A stretch of 64,000 nt of DNA. It comes from Pseudomonas tremae (GTDB taxonomy: Bacteria > Pseudomonadota > Gammaproteobacteria > Pseudomonadales > Pseudomonadaceae). Numbering within the stretch: position 1 is the first letter of the stretch; each line of letters starts with the position of its first letter. The position numbers and the translations under genes were made by a program. This document shows positions 13,689-22,900 of the stretch, one piece after another. The notes under the pieces were generated by a model. That model was not told where the DNA came from and made no database searches. It was given only the letters and a program-made list of their open reading frames with translations. Location: positions 62,001 through 126,000 of the forward strand of contig NZ_LJRO01000117.1 in NCBI RefSeq assembly GCF_001401155.1, in the 5' to 3' direction.

Positions 13689-14816
13689 ATGCCCGTTCAC
13701 GTTATCGACAGCCTTGGCACCGTTGCACCTGCCCAATGGGATGCGCTGGTGCCAGGCAATCAGCCGTTTCTGCGCCATGCGTTTCTTAGCTCGCTGGAAG
13801 ATAGCGGCAGTCTTGGACCGCGTTCAGGCTGGCGTCCCGAGCATGTGCTGCATTACGAAAACGATCAACTGGTTGCTGCCTTGCCGGCCTATCGAAAGTG
13901 GCACTCGTATGGGGAATACGTATTCGATCACGCCTGGGCAGATGCTTGCCGACGCGCCGGAATCGCGTATTACCCCAAGCTGTTGGTGGCCGTGCCGTTC
14001 AGCCCGGTCGGTGGTTCGCGTATTCTGTCGGCCACGCCGCAAGGTGGCATGGAGTTGCTCGGCGAGCTGCCGGCTTATCTGCAGAGCGAAGGGCTGTCGA
14101 GTGCTCACGTGAACTTCACCGACCCGGCTGCCGATGCCCTGCTTGAAACACAGGCGGGCTGGCTGCAGCGGATCGGTTGTCAGTTCCACTGGCATAACCG
14201 GGGCTACCGGGATTTTCAGGACTTTCTTGATGCATTGAGTTCGCGCAAGCGCAAACAGATGCGCAAGGAGCGTGAACAGGTCGCAGGGCAGGGCATCGCG
14301 TTTGAATGGCTCGAAGGGGCGCAGATGAGCGAGGTGCTGTGGGACTTCGTCTATGCGTGCTATTCCAACACTTACGAAGTACGTGGGCAGGCGCCTTACC
14401 TGACCCGCGAATTTTTCAGTCTGCTGGCTGAACGCATGCCCGAGTCGATCCGTGTGGTGATTGCCTTGCAGGGCTCACGCCCTGTAGCGATGGCCTTCAG
14501 CCTGATCGGCGACGACAGTTTCTACGGGCGCTACTGGGGGGGCCTGGCCGAGTTTGACCGCTTGCATTTCGAGACCTGCTTCTATCAGGGCATGGATTAC
14601 GCGATTGCTCACGGCCTGCAACGATTCGACGCAGGGGCCCAGGGCGAGCACAAGCTGATCCGCGGTTTCGAGCCGCAGATCACCCGATCATGGCACTACC
14701 TGATGCATCCAGGACTGAAAGACGCCGTCAGCGAGTTTCTTGAGCAGGAGCGCGTCGGCGTAATGGCCTACGCCGAGGAAGCACGTAGCGCATTGCCGTA
14801 TCGGCAGGTGGAGTAG
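13689..14816 (+). CDS. GNAT/FemAB-like acyltransferase family protein
   Basis: This 375-residue protein belongs to the FemAB-like family (PF04339 type) often annotated in Pseudomonas as GNAT N-acetyltransferase or peptidoglycan-biosynthesis protein. Family landmarks are the N-terminal PFLRHAFLSSLEDSGS, the basic stretch SSRKRKQMRKER near 195 and the C-terminal GAQGEHKLIRGFEP near 320. A GGGGA sequence sits before the ATG. It begins 39 nt after the LRR-NEL stop in the same direction, so read-through is possible. The substrate is unknown: homology to FemAB suggests aminoacyl or acyl transfer to a cell-wall or small-molecule amine, but nothing here proves it. Confidence 0.85.
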   Translation: MPVHVIDSLGTVAPAQWDALVPGNQPFLRHAFLSSLEDSGSLGPRSGWRPEHVLHYENDQLVAALPAYRKWHSYGEYVFDHAWADACRRAGIAYYPKLLVAVPFSPVGGSRILSATPQGGMELLGELPAYLQSEGLSSAHVNFTDPAADALLETQAGWLQRIGCQFHWHNRGYRDFQDFLDALSSRKRKQMRKEREQVAGQGIAFEWLEGAQMSEVLWDFVYACYSNTYEVRGQAPYLTREFFSLLAERMPESIRVVIALQGSRPVAMAFSLIGDDSFYGRYWGGLAEFDRLHFETCFYQGMDYAIAHGLQRFDAGAQGEHKLIRGFEPQITRSWHYLMHPGLKDAVSEFLEQERVGVMAYAEEARSALPYRQVE

Positions 14817-14837
14817 CAGTAGAGGATCAATCACTGC

Positions 14838-15005
14838 CTCTCGTTCCTCGCGCGTGCGAAGCAGAGTTAGATCTCGTTCCTCACGCTTTGCGTGGGAATG
14901 CATTTCTGGACGCTCTGCGTCTCCTGTTGAGTGTGCAGAGCGGTACAGACTTGTGACGCAGAGCGTCACGAACTGCATGCCAACGCGCATTGGCACGATA
15001 ATCAG
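14838..15005. repeat. GC-rich palindromic intergenic repeat, copy 2
   Basis: The words CGTTCCTCACGCTTTGCGTGGGAA, GGACGCTCTGCGTC and GACGCAGAGCGTCACG are tandemly arranged as nested inverted repeats between the convergent GNAT and ABC exporter genes. They share sequence with the copies at 3168, 19788 and 45118. They probably serve as a bidirectional terminator-like element. Confidence 0.75.
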
Positions 15006-15016
15006 TTGCAGTCCGC

Positions 15017-16849
15017 TCAATCCATCCCCACAAACCCGCCGGTCTGGTGCTGCCACAGTCGTGCATACAGCCCGCCACGTGCCAGCAATTCGGCGTGGGT
15101 GCCGGTCTCGGCGATCTGGCCTTTTTCCAGAACCACCAGACGATCCATGCGCGCGATGGTCGACAGGCGGTGGGCGATGGCGATAACGGTCTTGCCCTGC
15201 ATCAACGTTTCCAGACTTTCCTGAATAGCCGCTTCGACCTCAGAGTCTAGGGCCGAGGTGGCTTCGTCCATGATCAGGATTGGCGCGTCCTTGAGCAGCA
15301 CGCGGGTGATCGCTATGCGCTGGCGCTGACCACCAGACAATTTCACGCCGCGCTCACCGACATGGGCATCGAAGCCGGTGCGGCCTTCCGAGTCCGACAG
15401 CAGGGGGATGAACTCATCGGCGCGAGCCTTGTGAATTGATTCCCAGAGCTGTTCGTCGGTCGCATCAGGATTACCGTACAACAGGTTTTCGCGAATCGAA
15501 CGGTGCAGCAGCGAGGTGTCCTGAGTGATCATGCCGATCTGCGCACGCAGGCTTTCCTGAGTAATCCCGGCAATGTCCTGGCCATCGATCAGAATCCTGC
15601 CGCCTTGCACGTCATACATGCGCAACAGCAGGTTCACCAGCGTCGATTTGCCTGCGCCTGACGGCCCGATCAGGCCGATCTTCTCGCCCGGTTTTATGTC
15701 CAGGTTAAGGTTGTGGATGATCCCGTTGCCATTGCCGTAATGAAAATCGACGCCATCGAATTTGACACCGCCTTTGTCTATCTTCAGCGGCAGGGCGCCA
15801 GGCTTGTCGTTGACCGTGACTGGCTGCGAAATACTCTGCAGCCCGTCCTGCACGGTGCCGATGTTTTCGAAGATGCCGTTCACCACCCACATGATCCATC
15901 CGGACATGTTGACGATGCGGATCACCAGCCCGGTGGCCAGCGCAATTGCGCCAACCGAGATCAGCGACTGGGTCCACAGCCACAGCGCCAGGCCGGTGGT
16001 GGTGACAATCAATATACCGTTCATCGTGGTTATGGTCGTGTCCATCGAAGTCACTACACGGCCGGCCAGTTGGCTTTTCTCGGTGTGATCGCGCATCGCT
16101 TCGCGGGCGTACTGCTGCTCGTGGTTGGTATGGGCGAACAGTTTCAGGGTGGTGATGTTGGTATAGCCGTCGACGATCCGGCCCATGAGCCTGGAGCGCG
16201 CATCTGACGAGTCCACCGAGCGTTGCTTGACCCTCGGCACGAAATACATCAGTGCGAGTATGAACGCGACAATCCAGGTGCCCAGCGGGATCATCAGGCG
16301 CCAGTCCGCCTCGGCGAACAGCACCATCGCGCTGATGGCGTAGATCAGCACGTGCCAGAGCGCGTCCACCGACTGCACTGCTGAGTCACGCAGCGAGTTG
16401 CCGGTCTGCATGATGCGCTGTGCGATACGTCCGGCGAAATCGTTCTGGAAGAAGTTGACGCTCTGTTTGAGCACGTAGCTGTGGTTCTGCCAGCGAATCA
16501 GGTTGGTCATGCCGGGACTGATGGTCTGGTGAACGAGCAGGTCGTGCAGGCCAACGAAGATCGGGCGCAGCAGCAGGGCCACGACCATCATCCAGATCAG
16601 CTCGGAGCCGTGAATACTGAAAAAATCCTTGGGCGGCGTGTTTTGTGCCAGATCGATGATGCGGCTCAGGTAGCTGAACAGCGACACCTCGATCAACGCG
16701 CCGATGAGGCCTACCACCAGAAGCGCGGTGAACGTCGGCCAGACCTGACGCAGATAGTAGAGGTAGAACGCGAAGACAGTGTTGGGCGGAGCAGGGGTAG
16801 GCGCGTCTTTGAAGATATCGATCAGTTGTTCGAAACGACGATAAAGCAT
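15017..16849 (-). CDS. ABC exporter, fused permease and ATPase (MsbA-like)
   Basis: This 610-residue half-transporter has an N-terminal six-helix exporter domain (about residues 25-330) and a C-terminal nucleotide-binding domain. Walker A GPSGAGKST is near 394, the signature LSGGQRQR near 500, Walker B ILIMDEATSALD about 20 residues on, and the H-loop in IAHRLSTIARMD, so the ATPase site is complete. It should work as a homodimer in the inner membrane. The substrate cannot be read from sequence; such proteins export lipids, drugs or peptides. It lacks an N-terminal C39 peptidase and has no adjacent membrane-fusion protein, so it is probably not the type I exporter of the nearby RTX-repeat epimerase. 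It runs toward the repeat at 14838. Confidence 0.9.
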   Translation of the reverse strand: MLYRRFEQLIDIFKDAPTPAPPNTVFAFYLYYLRQVWPTFTALLVVGLIGALIEVSLFSYLSRIIDLAQNTPPKDFFSIHGSELIWMMVVALLLRPIFVGLHDLLVHQTISPGMTNLIRWQNHSYVLKQSVNFFQNDFAGRIAQRIMQTGNSLRDSAVQSVDALWHVLIYAISAMVLFAEADWRLMIPLGTWIVAFILALMYFVPRVKQRSVDSSDARSRLMGRIVDGYTNITTLKLFAHTNHEQQYAREAMRDHTEKSQLAGRVVTSMDTTITTMNGILIVTTTGLALWLWTQSLISVGAIALATGLVIRIVNMSGWIMWVVNGIFENIGTVQDGLQSISQPVTVNDKPGALPLKIDKGGVKFDGVDFHYGNGNGIIHNLNLDIKPGEKIGLIGPSGAGKSTLVNLLLRMYDVQGGRILIDGQDIAGITQESLRAQIGMITQDTSLLHRSIRENLLYGNPDATDEQLWESIHKARADEFIPLLSDSEGRTGFDAHVGERGVKLSGGQRQRIAITRVLLKDAPILIMDEATSALDSEVEAAIQESLETLMQGKTVIAIAHRLSTIARMDRLVVLEKGQIAETGTHAELLARGGLYARLWQHQTGGFVGMD

Positions 16850-16951
16850 TGGCTATCAGACCCACGCGACGTGGGCTCTCCTTGATAAGTGGAGGCTCTC
16901 CCGTCCGGACCGCATGAAACCCGAAGGCCCCATGCGGTGCAGGTTTCCTGC

Positions 16952-17515
16952 TCAGTCGACGCGTTTGGCGGACTTGATCAGGATCGGGTCTACAGGCACG
17001 TTTTGCATGCCTTGCTTGGTGCCGGTCCGGGCGTTGACGATGTTGTCGACCACGTCCATACCTTTGACGACCTTGCCGAACACCGCATAACCGAAGTCAC
17101 GGGTGCCGTTGTCGAGCATCGCATTGTCGTTGGTGTTGATGAAGAATTGACTGGTGGCCGAGTTCACATCAGATGTGCGGGCCATGGCGATAGTGCCACG
17201 TACGTTATGCAGACCGTTCTGGGCTTCGTTCTTGATCGGATCCTTGGTGGGCTTCTGAACCAGCTGCTCGGTGAACCCGCCGCCCTGAACCATGAATCCC
17301 GGAATCACACGGTGAAAAATGGTGTTGCTGTAGAAGCCGCTGTCCACATAACCCAGGAAGTTCTTGGTGCTGATGGGAGCCTTGGTGTCTGCAAGCTCGA
17401 TTTCGATCTGGCCGAAGCTGGTGTCGAGTAACACATGCGTGGCTTTGTCTTGAGCAGCCATCAGGTTGGCAGCAAACAGTACGGAGCAGGCGGTGAGGGC
17501 GATTTTTTTCAGCAT
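16952..17515 (-). CDS. ppiA: Periplasmic peptidyl-prolyl cis-trans isomerase, cyclophilin type
   Basis: This 187-residue cyclophilin catalyses prolyl cis-trans isomerisation during protein folding. The first 20 residues are a clear Sec signal peptide ending ANLMA-AQ, so it is periplasmic like E. coli PpiA. Core motifs are present: [14 protein letters not shown] (catalytic Arg), the QFFINTNDN strand and [15 protein letters not shown]. Length fits the secreted form. It lies 102 nt upstream of the ABC exporter in the same direction, with no obvious terminator, so partial co-transcription is possible. Confidence 0.93.
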   Translation of the reverse strand: MLKKIALTACSVLFAANLMAAQDKATHVLLDTSFGQIEIELADTKAPISTKNFLGYVDSGFYSNTIFHRVIPGFMVQGGGFTEQLVQKPTKDPIKNEAQNGLHNVRGTIAMARTSDVNSATSQFFINTNDNAMLDNGTRDFGYAVFGKVVKGMDVVDNIVNARTGTKQGMQNVPVDPILIKSAKRVD

Positions 17516-17653
17516 GTGGCAACGAGTCCTTCAGTAAGAGATATCGACTGTGGCCGGCAAGGTAACCACGTTTGGGTTTTTTTGCCCAGTGCGGCGTTTG
17601 ACGGTCTGCAATGCTTCACGCGAGCAGCCTGCGCAACAAACTGCGCACGATTT

Positions 17654-18442
17654 TCAGACCCCGGTGCTTCCGATGAATTCCAATAGCGTGCTATTGAACT
17701 GTTCCGGCTGGTCCAGTGGCGTGGCATGTCGGGAGTCGTTGATGACCACCAGCCGTGCAGAGGCGATCCGTTTGGCGTAGGCCTCCTTCAGCGCTACCGG
17801 CGTGTAGTCATGGCCGGCAGCGACGATCAGCGTCGGGCAGGTAATGCGTTGCAGCCGGTCCTCCACACCCCAGCCGACGATGGCATCAAAGCTGGCCAGG
17901 TAGGCGCGTTTGTCATTTCTGCTCCAGCGCTCGGCCATCTTGTGCCGCAGTTCAGCCTGCTCGGGCCTGGGGAACAGCAGCTTGCCCAGCGCCTTGCCGA
18001 GCGTTTTCATGCTGACCAGACGAGACAGCGTCCAGCGTCTGGCCCATTGGCACAGGTCGGCAAGGCTGCGTATCTTCACCTGCGGAGCACTGTTGACGAT
18101 GCTCAGACTCTTGAGCAGGTGCGGCTTATCTACCGCCAGTTGAAACCCGATCATCCCGCCCATCGACAGGCCGACCAGGTGCACAGGCTGCAGACGCAGA
18201 TGCTCGATTAGCGCCTCGACATCGTTGCTCATGGCCTGGATGCTGTAGCGCCCGTGCGGTTTGTCCGAGCGCCCGTGACCGCGCATGTCCATGACGATGA
18301 CGCGGTAGTGCCTGGCCAGCGCCGGAACCTGGAATTCCCGGTCCTCGCCACTGGACCCCAGCCCGTGCAGGAGCAGAACAGGTTCGCCCTGACCATACTC
18401 TTCATAGTGCAGCGAACAATCGTCATGCTCAAAAAACGCCAT
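17654..18442 (-). CDS. Alpha/beta hydrolase
   Basis: This 262-residue cytoplasmic alpha/beta hydrolase has oxyanion motif LLHGLGSSGED near residue 25, nucleophile Ser93 in the GLSMGG elbow, the late-strand acid region ITCPTLIVAAGHDYTP and catalytic His in INDSRHATPLDQPEQ. It resembles the 3-oxoadipate enol-lactonase/haloperoxidase group, but no aromatic-degradation genes are nearby, so the substrate is unknown. Its start is 13 nt after the stop of the LysR gene in the same direction, so the two are probably one transcript. Confidence 0.88.
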   Translation of the reverse strand: MAFFEHDDCSLHYEEYGQGEPVLLLHGLGSSGEDREFQVPALARHYRVIVMDMRGHGRSDKPHGRYSIQAMSNDVEALIEHLRLQPVHLVGLSMGGMIGFQLAVDKPHLLKSLSIVNSAPQVKIRSLADLCQWARRWTLSRLVSMKTLGKALGKLLFPRPEQAELRHKMAERWSRNDKRAYLASFDAIVGWGVEDRLQRITCPTLIVAAGHDYTPVALKEAYAKRIASARLVVINDSRHATPLDQPEQFNSTLLEFIGSTGV

Positions 18443-18455
18443 GTGCCGACTCCTG

Positions 18456-19376
18456 TCAGGCCTGTTGCGGCGCGCCAGGCGCCGTCAGGGGGGCGGTGTC
18501 GAAGGTACGAATCAGGTCGATCAATATCTGCGTGGCCGGGCCAAGCGGCTTGTCTTTGCTGGAGTACAGATAGAACGTCGGGTTGCGGTTACCGCCCTTG
18601 TCCAGTGGCAGGGGCTTGAGCAGTCCTTCGCGAAGTTCGCGTTCGATCATGTGGCGCGGCAGCCAGGCGAAGCCCAGGCCATTGCTGACAAAGGTCGCCG
18701 CAGTGCCGAGGCTGCCGACCGTCCAGCGTTGCTCCGCTCCCAGCCAGCCGAAATCTCGGGGTTGCTGCCGACCGGAATCGCGAATGACAACCTGCAACTG
18801 ACTTTCGAGATCCTGAAAGGTCAGCTCGCGATTGGCCAGGTGCAAGGCGTGCCCCGGGTGCGCGACGGCGACGAATTCGACGGAACTCATTTCCGTACCC
18901 AGATGGCCTGCGATGCTGTAGCCGCTGATGGCCAGGTCTGCCACGCCTTCAAGCAGCACTTCCTCGACACCCGACAGCACCTCTTCGCGCAGGCGCACGC
19001 GGCAGCCGCGGCTCTGCGGCATGAATGCAGTCAACGCCCTGACTAGGCGCGCCGAAGGGTAGGCGGCATCGATGACCAAACGTACCTCTGCCTCCCAGCC
19101 CTGTTCCATATGGTGAGCGAGGTCTTCCAGCTGGCTCGCCTGTTTGACCAGCTGTCGCGAGCGTCTGAGCAGGACGCCCCCGGCTTCGGTCAGTACAGCC
19201 TTGCGACCGTCGATGCGCAACAACGGCACGCCGAGTTGTTCCTGCATGCGCGCCACGGTGTAACTCACCGATGATTGCGAGCGGTGCAATGCCTCGGCGG
19301 CCTGAGCAAAACCACCGTGATCGACTACGGCTTGCAACGTGCGCCACTGGTCGAGCGTCACGCGGGGCGCTTTCAT
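18456..19376 (-). CDS. LysR-family transcriptional regulator
   Basis: This 306-residue regulator has an N-terminal winged helix-turn-helix (residues about 5-62, FAQAAEALHRSQSSVSYTVARM) and a C-terminal co-inducer domain (about 90-295). I chose the ATG at 19376 (MKAPRVTLDQW); the longer frame from 19475 would run into the divergent gene at 19444 and adds 33 non-family residues. It is followed by an alpha/beta hydrolase 13 nt downstream, unusual for LysR genes, which more often sit divergent to their target. The divergent small secreted protein at 19444 shares the 67-nt intergenic region and could also be a target. Confidence 0.92.
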   Translation of the reverse strand: MKAPRVTLDQWRTLQAVVDHGGFAQAAEALHRSQSSVSYTVARMQEQLGVPLLRIDGRKAVLTEAGGVLLRRSRQLVKQASQLEDLAHHMEQGWEAEVRLVIDAAYPSARLVRALTAFMPQSRGCRVRLREEVLSGVEEVLLEGVADLAISGYSIAGHLGTEMSSVEFVAVAHPGHALHLANRELTFQDLESQLQVVIRDSGRQQPRDFGWLGAEQRWTVGSLGTAATFVSNGLGFAWLPRHMIERELREGLLKPLPLDKGGNRNPTFYLYSSKDKPLGPATQILIDLIRTFDTAPLTAPGAPQQA

Positions 19377-19443
19377 GCTGTATTTCCTCTTTGATCTGCT
19401 GACTATTGTTCTACTCTGACAATCCCGTCCCGGAGAACACCGA

Positions 19444-19764
19444 ATGAATCGACTGTGCTGTTTACTGCTGGCCATACTGCCTGTAACGGCCTATGCATAC
19501 CCCATCGACGTGGAGAAACAGTATCAGGGTGTGAAGGTCGACTACGTGACCCACGATGTTTATCACGACACAGGGTCGATCACCGTCACTAACTACGGTG
19601 ACGTAGACGCCAAATGTTCAGTGATGTTCACCAATGGGCCGGAAGCACCGCGCACCCGACATGTGCAGATCGGTGCAGGCAAGAGTGTTGACGTGTCGTC
19701 CAGATTCAATCGCATCATTATCAAGTTGCGCATCAGACTCGCCTGTCAGCCAGCCAGAGAGTAG
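19444..19764 (+). CDS. Small secreted protein of unknown function
   Basis: This 106-residue product has a signal peptide (cleavage after about residue 18, AYA-YP), then a small beta-rich domain with ITVTNYGD, NGPEAPRTRHVQI and RIRLACQP. Two cysteines (in DAKCSVMF and RLACQP) could form a disulfide in the periplasm. I recall this family as widespread in Pseudomonas and sometimes misnamed 3-phosphoglycerate kinase; it has nothing of that enzyme. It is transcribed away from the LysR gene with only 67 nt between, so they may share control. Confidence 0.8.
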   Translation: MNRLCCLLLAILPVTAYAYPIDVEKQYQGVKVDYVTHDVYHDTGSITVTNYGDVDAKCSVMFTNGPEAPRTRHVQIGAGKSVDVSSRFNRIIIKLRIRLACQPARE

Positions 19765-19787
19765 AGCGTCGGCCCGGTAGTTCCAGA

Positions 19788-19905
19788 GCTATCGTTCCTC
19801 ACGCTCCAGCGTGGGAATGCCTTGGGTGACGCTCTGCGTCACAAAATCTGCGCCGCGCCGCACGCCCAGGATCGGACGCGGAGCGTCGGCACGATAATCA
19901 TCTCA
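19788..19905. repeat. GC-rich palindromic intergenic repeat, copy 3
   Basis: This holds CGTTCCTCACGCTCCAGCGTGGGAA, GTGACGCTCTGCGTCAC and GGACGCGGAGCGTC, the same word set as copies 1 and 2. It lies between the convergent small secreted protein and psmE and probably ends both transcripts. Confidence 0.75.
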
Positions 19906-19906
19906 A

Positions 19907-22900
19907 TCAGACGAGGATGTCGGCTGCTTGCAGGCTCTGTACGCCAGTCAGCTGGATTTCAAAGTCTGCCTCGATGTTGTCATCCACGTTGCCGTACAGC
20001 ACGCCATCGGCAAAGCGAAGCTCGCCGGTGTTGCTGGTGCTGAACGCCGCGTTGCCGATGAACGTGAACGCATCGCGGGTATCGGTAAGCGTTTGTGCAT
20101 CGAAGCCTGTGAAATCCAGCTTGTCACCTTCGCCCGCCTTGAAACCATTGATGATGTCACGCAAGTCGTCACGGCCCACCTCGTCGAGGCTGTTGAACAC
20201 ATAGCGGTCAGCGCCGGTGCCTCCGATCAGGGTGTCCGCCCCCGCACCGCCGATCAGGACGTCGTCACCCGCACCACCGGACAATGTGTCGTTGCCATTG
20301 CCGCCGTTCAGAACGTTGGCGTTCTTGTTGCCGGTCAGCGAGTCGGCAAACTGGCTGCCCGACAGGTTTTCCGTGCCCTTTATCGTGTCCAGTCCGGAGC
20401 CGCCGGTCGTCTGCACGGCGCTGGTATTCAGCGCCACTGTGACACCTGCGGTGGCGAACAGATAAGACACCGTGTCATTGCCGTCGCGACCGTCGAGGAC
20501 ATTGTCGCCAGTGCCTGCATACAGCACGTTGTCCAGCGTATTGCCGGTTGCATTGGCAGCGCCCGAAGCGGTAATCACTATGTTTTCCAGGTTCGCACCC
20601 AGCGTGTAGCTGCTCAGCGCGCTGTACACAGTGTCGGTGCCGCCGATCTGCTTATCTGTATTGGTCTCGACCACGCGGTCGGCTGCATCGTCAACGTAGT
20701 AGCTGTCCGATCCGTCGCCGCCGGTCAACAGGTCAACGCCCGCTCCGCCGTCCAGAACGTTGTTATTCGCATTACCTGTCATGACGTTTCTCAACGCATT
20801 GCCGGTGCCGTTGATGGCGGACACACCGGTAAGCAGCAGATTCTCCACGTTGGCGCCGAGTGTCCAACTGACTGACGACACCACGGTATCGACCTGCGAT
20901 GGCGAGTCATTGCTCTCGGTGACAGTATCAAGCGCGTTATCGACCACGTAGATGTCGTTGCCGTCGCCACCCGTCATGTCGTCGGCGCCTTGGTCGCCGT
21001 CCAGTATGTCGTTGCTGGCACTGCCGACCAGGGTGTCGTCGTCACTGGTGCCGAAGATATGACCGCCTTCGTTCTGCCCGGCATCGAAGATTCTTGCCGG
21101 GTCGTTGTTGTCGCTGGAATCGCCACAGTAACCCAGGTCATTGGCGATGAAGTCGGCCAGTCGCTGGCCGACTATTTCTGCCGACTCCTCGTGCAGGTGC
21201 CAGACGTCGTCCGGGTAAACAAGCGGGTTGACCTCGTAACGCAAGGGCAGGTCGGTGTAGTCGACTGCCAGCTTGACGTCGTTGCGCTCGTTGGCGATTG
21301 CCTCCTGTACGGCGCGGACATAACCGGCGCCTTCAACGATGGCACTGATCTTTTCTCCGGTGTAACCCCGCGCCTTGGCGGCCTCGGTCTGATAGTGACC
21401 GGTCTCGGCCATGTACACCGTGAAGTCACCGATTTGCGCGTGCAGGTAATCGAACACCTTGAGGGTCGACGCCTTGTAAAGGTCTGCCGCAGCCTGTTTG
21501 TCGGTGGCGCGGGCTATTTCCTGAGCTGCTTCCTCGCCCTGGCCCCAGATAATGCCTGTAGTGACCTTGTCGACAGCCGTCAGGGTTGCCAGTTGCGACT
21601 TCAGCAGGTCGGTGGCGCGCAGCAGTGCCGGGCCAGGCTGGTCGGTGTCGGTCAGCCACCACGAAACACGCTGCTCTTCCGGGCCGGCGGTCGAGTAGCC
21701 CACCACCGTGCTGCCGCCCACGGCGAGGTCGATGCCATCACCGTTGGCATCATTGAACTGGCTGCGCACGTCGTAATCGGTGTAGCGGGCCAGGTCCTTG
21801 ACCATTTCCGAGGTGCCGGACTGGTTGTCGTCTTCAGTCATGCGCAGCAGGCGCGCATTGGACTGGCCCAGTGTTGGCAGATAGAGGATCTCCTGAGACT
21901 CACGCTGACCGAATACGAAGTCGGCGTTGGTCAGGGTATCGATCAGATTGCCGCTCAGAGCGATTTCAAAGCGATTGCCATCCACGTCCGAGTCGGCGGA
22001 CTTGACGTAGGTCTTGTCCCCAGCCTCGTTGAGCGTCATGTACAGGGTGTGATTCTCGCCGTTGCCCAGCCCCAGAAAGCCCAGTGCGGAGACATCTATC
22101 TTGTCCTGACCGGGACTGAAGTCATAAATCGTGTCGGTGGCGGTCAGCCCGCCAGCGTCGTAATCGCGGTAGCTGTCGGTGAGGGCGCTGTACACGAACG
22201 TGTCGGCATCGGCTCCTCCGTAAAGGGCATCGCGGCCCGCACCGCCGTTGATCACATCGTCGCCGGTATCGCCGCGCAAGGTGTCGTCGCCGCCCAGGCC
22301 CAGCAGCGTGTCGTTACCCTCAGTGCCATACAGCGCTTCGGCATTTTCGGTGCCGGTAAGGATGCCCGGCGCGACGTTGCCCACAATGATGGCGAAGCTG
22401 TCAGCCACAGATGCGCCTGTCGCGTCGCTGGCCGTCAGCAGCACCGAGTAGAGCCCGGATGCCGTGCCACCTGGCGTGCCGCTGAAAGTCAGGGTCTTGC
22501 TGTCGAATTTCAGCCAGTCGGGCAGGGCACTGTTGTCGGCGAGGGTCGCGCTGTAGGTCAGCGCCGTGCTGTCCGGGTCGCTGAAACTGCCGGGCTGCAC
22601 CGCGTAGGAGAATGCATTGAGTTCGGTGACGTTCTGATCCATCAGCGGCGTATTGAGCACAGGCGGCTGATTGGTGGCTGAAGCGCTGGAGAAGATGAAG
22701 TTGGAGTCGCTCAGCTTGCCGAGCAGGTTGCCTTCCAGTGCGATCTCGAAACGATTGCCGGTGGTGTCGACTGCGTTGGTCTTGACGTAGGTCTTGCTGC
22801 CGTCGGCATTGAGCGACAGGTAAATGGTATTGGCGCTGCCATCGCCCAGCCCGCGCAAACCGATGCTGGACAGGTCGATGCGGTCCTCGGCGGTATTGAA

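Noticed and set aside
14838..15005. Repeated palindromic words as a CRISPR array
   Set aside because: The repeats are unequal in length, nested and not separated by regular unique spacers, and no cas genes are present.
15017..16849. ABC exporter as the type I secretion ATPase for PsmE
   Set aside because: It is a generic MsbA-like half-transporter without C39 or linked membrane-fusion and outer-membrane factors, and it lies more than 3 kb away across unrelated genes.
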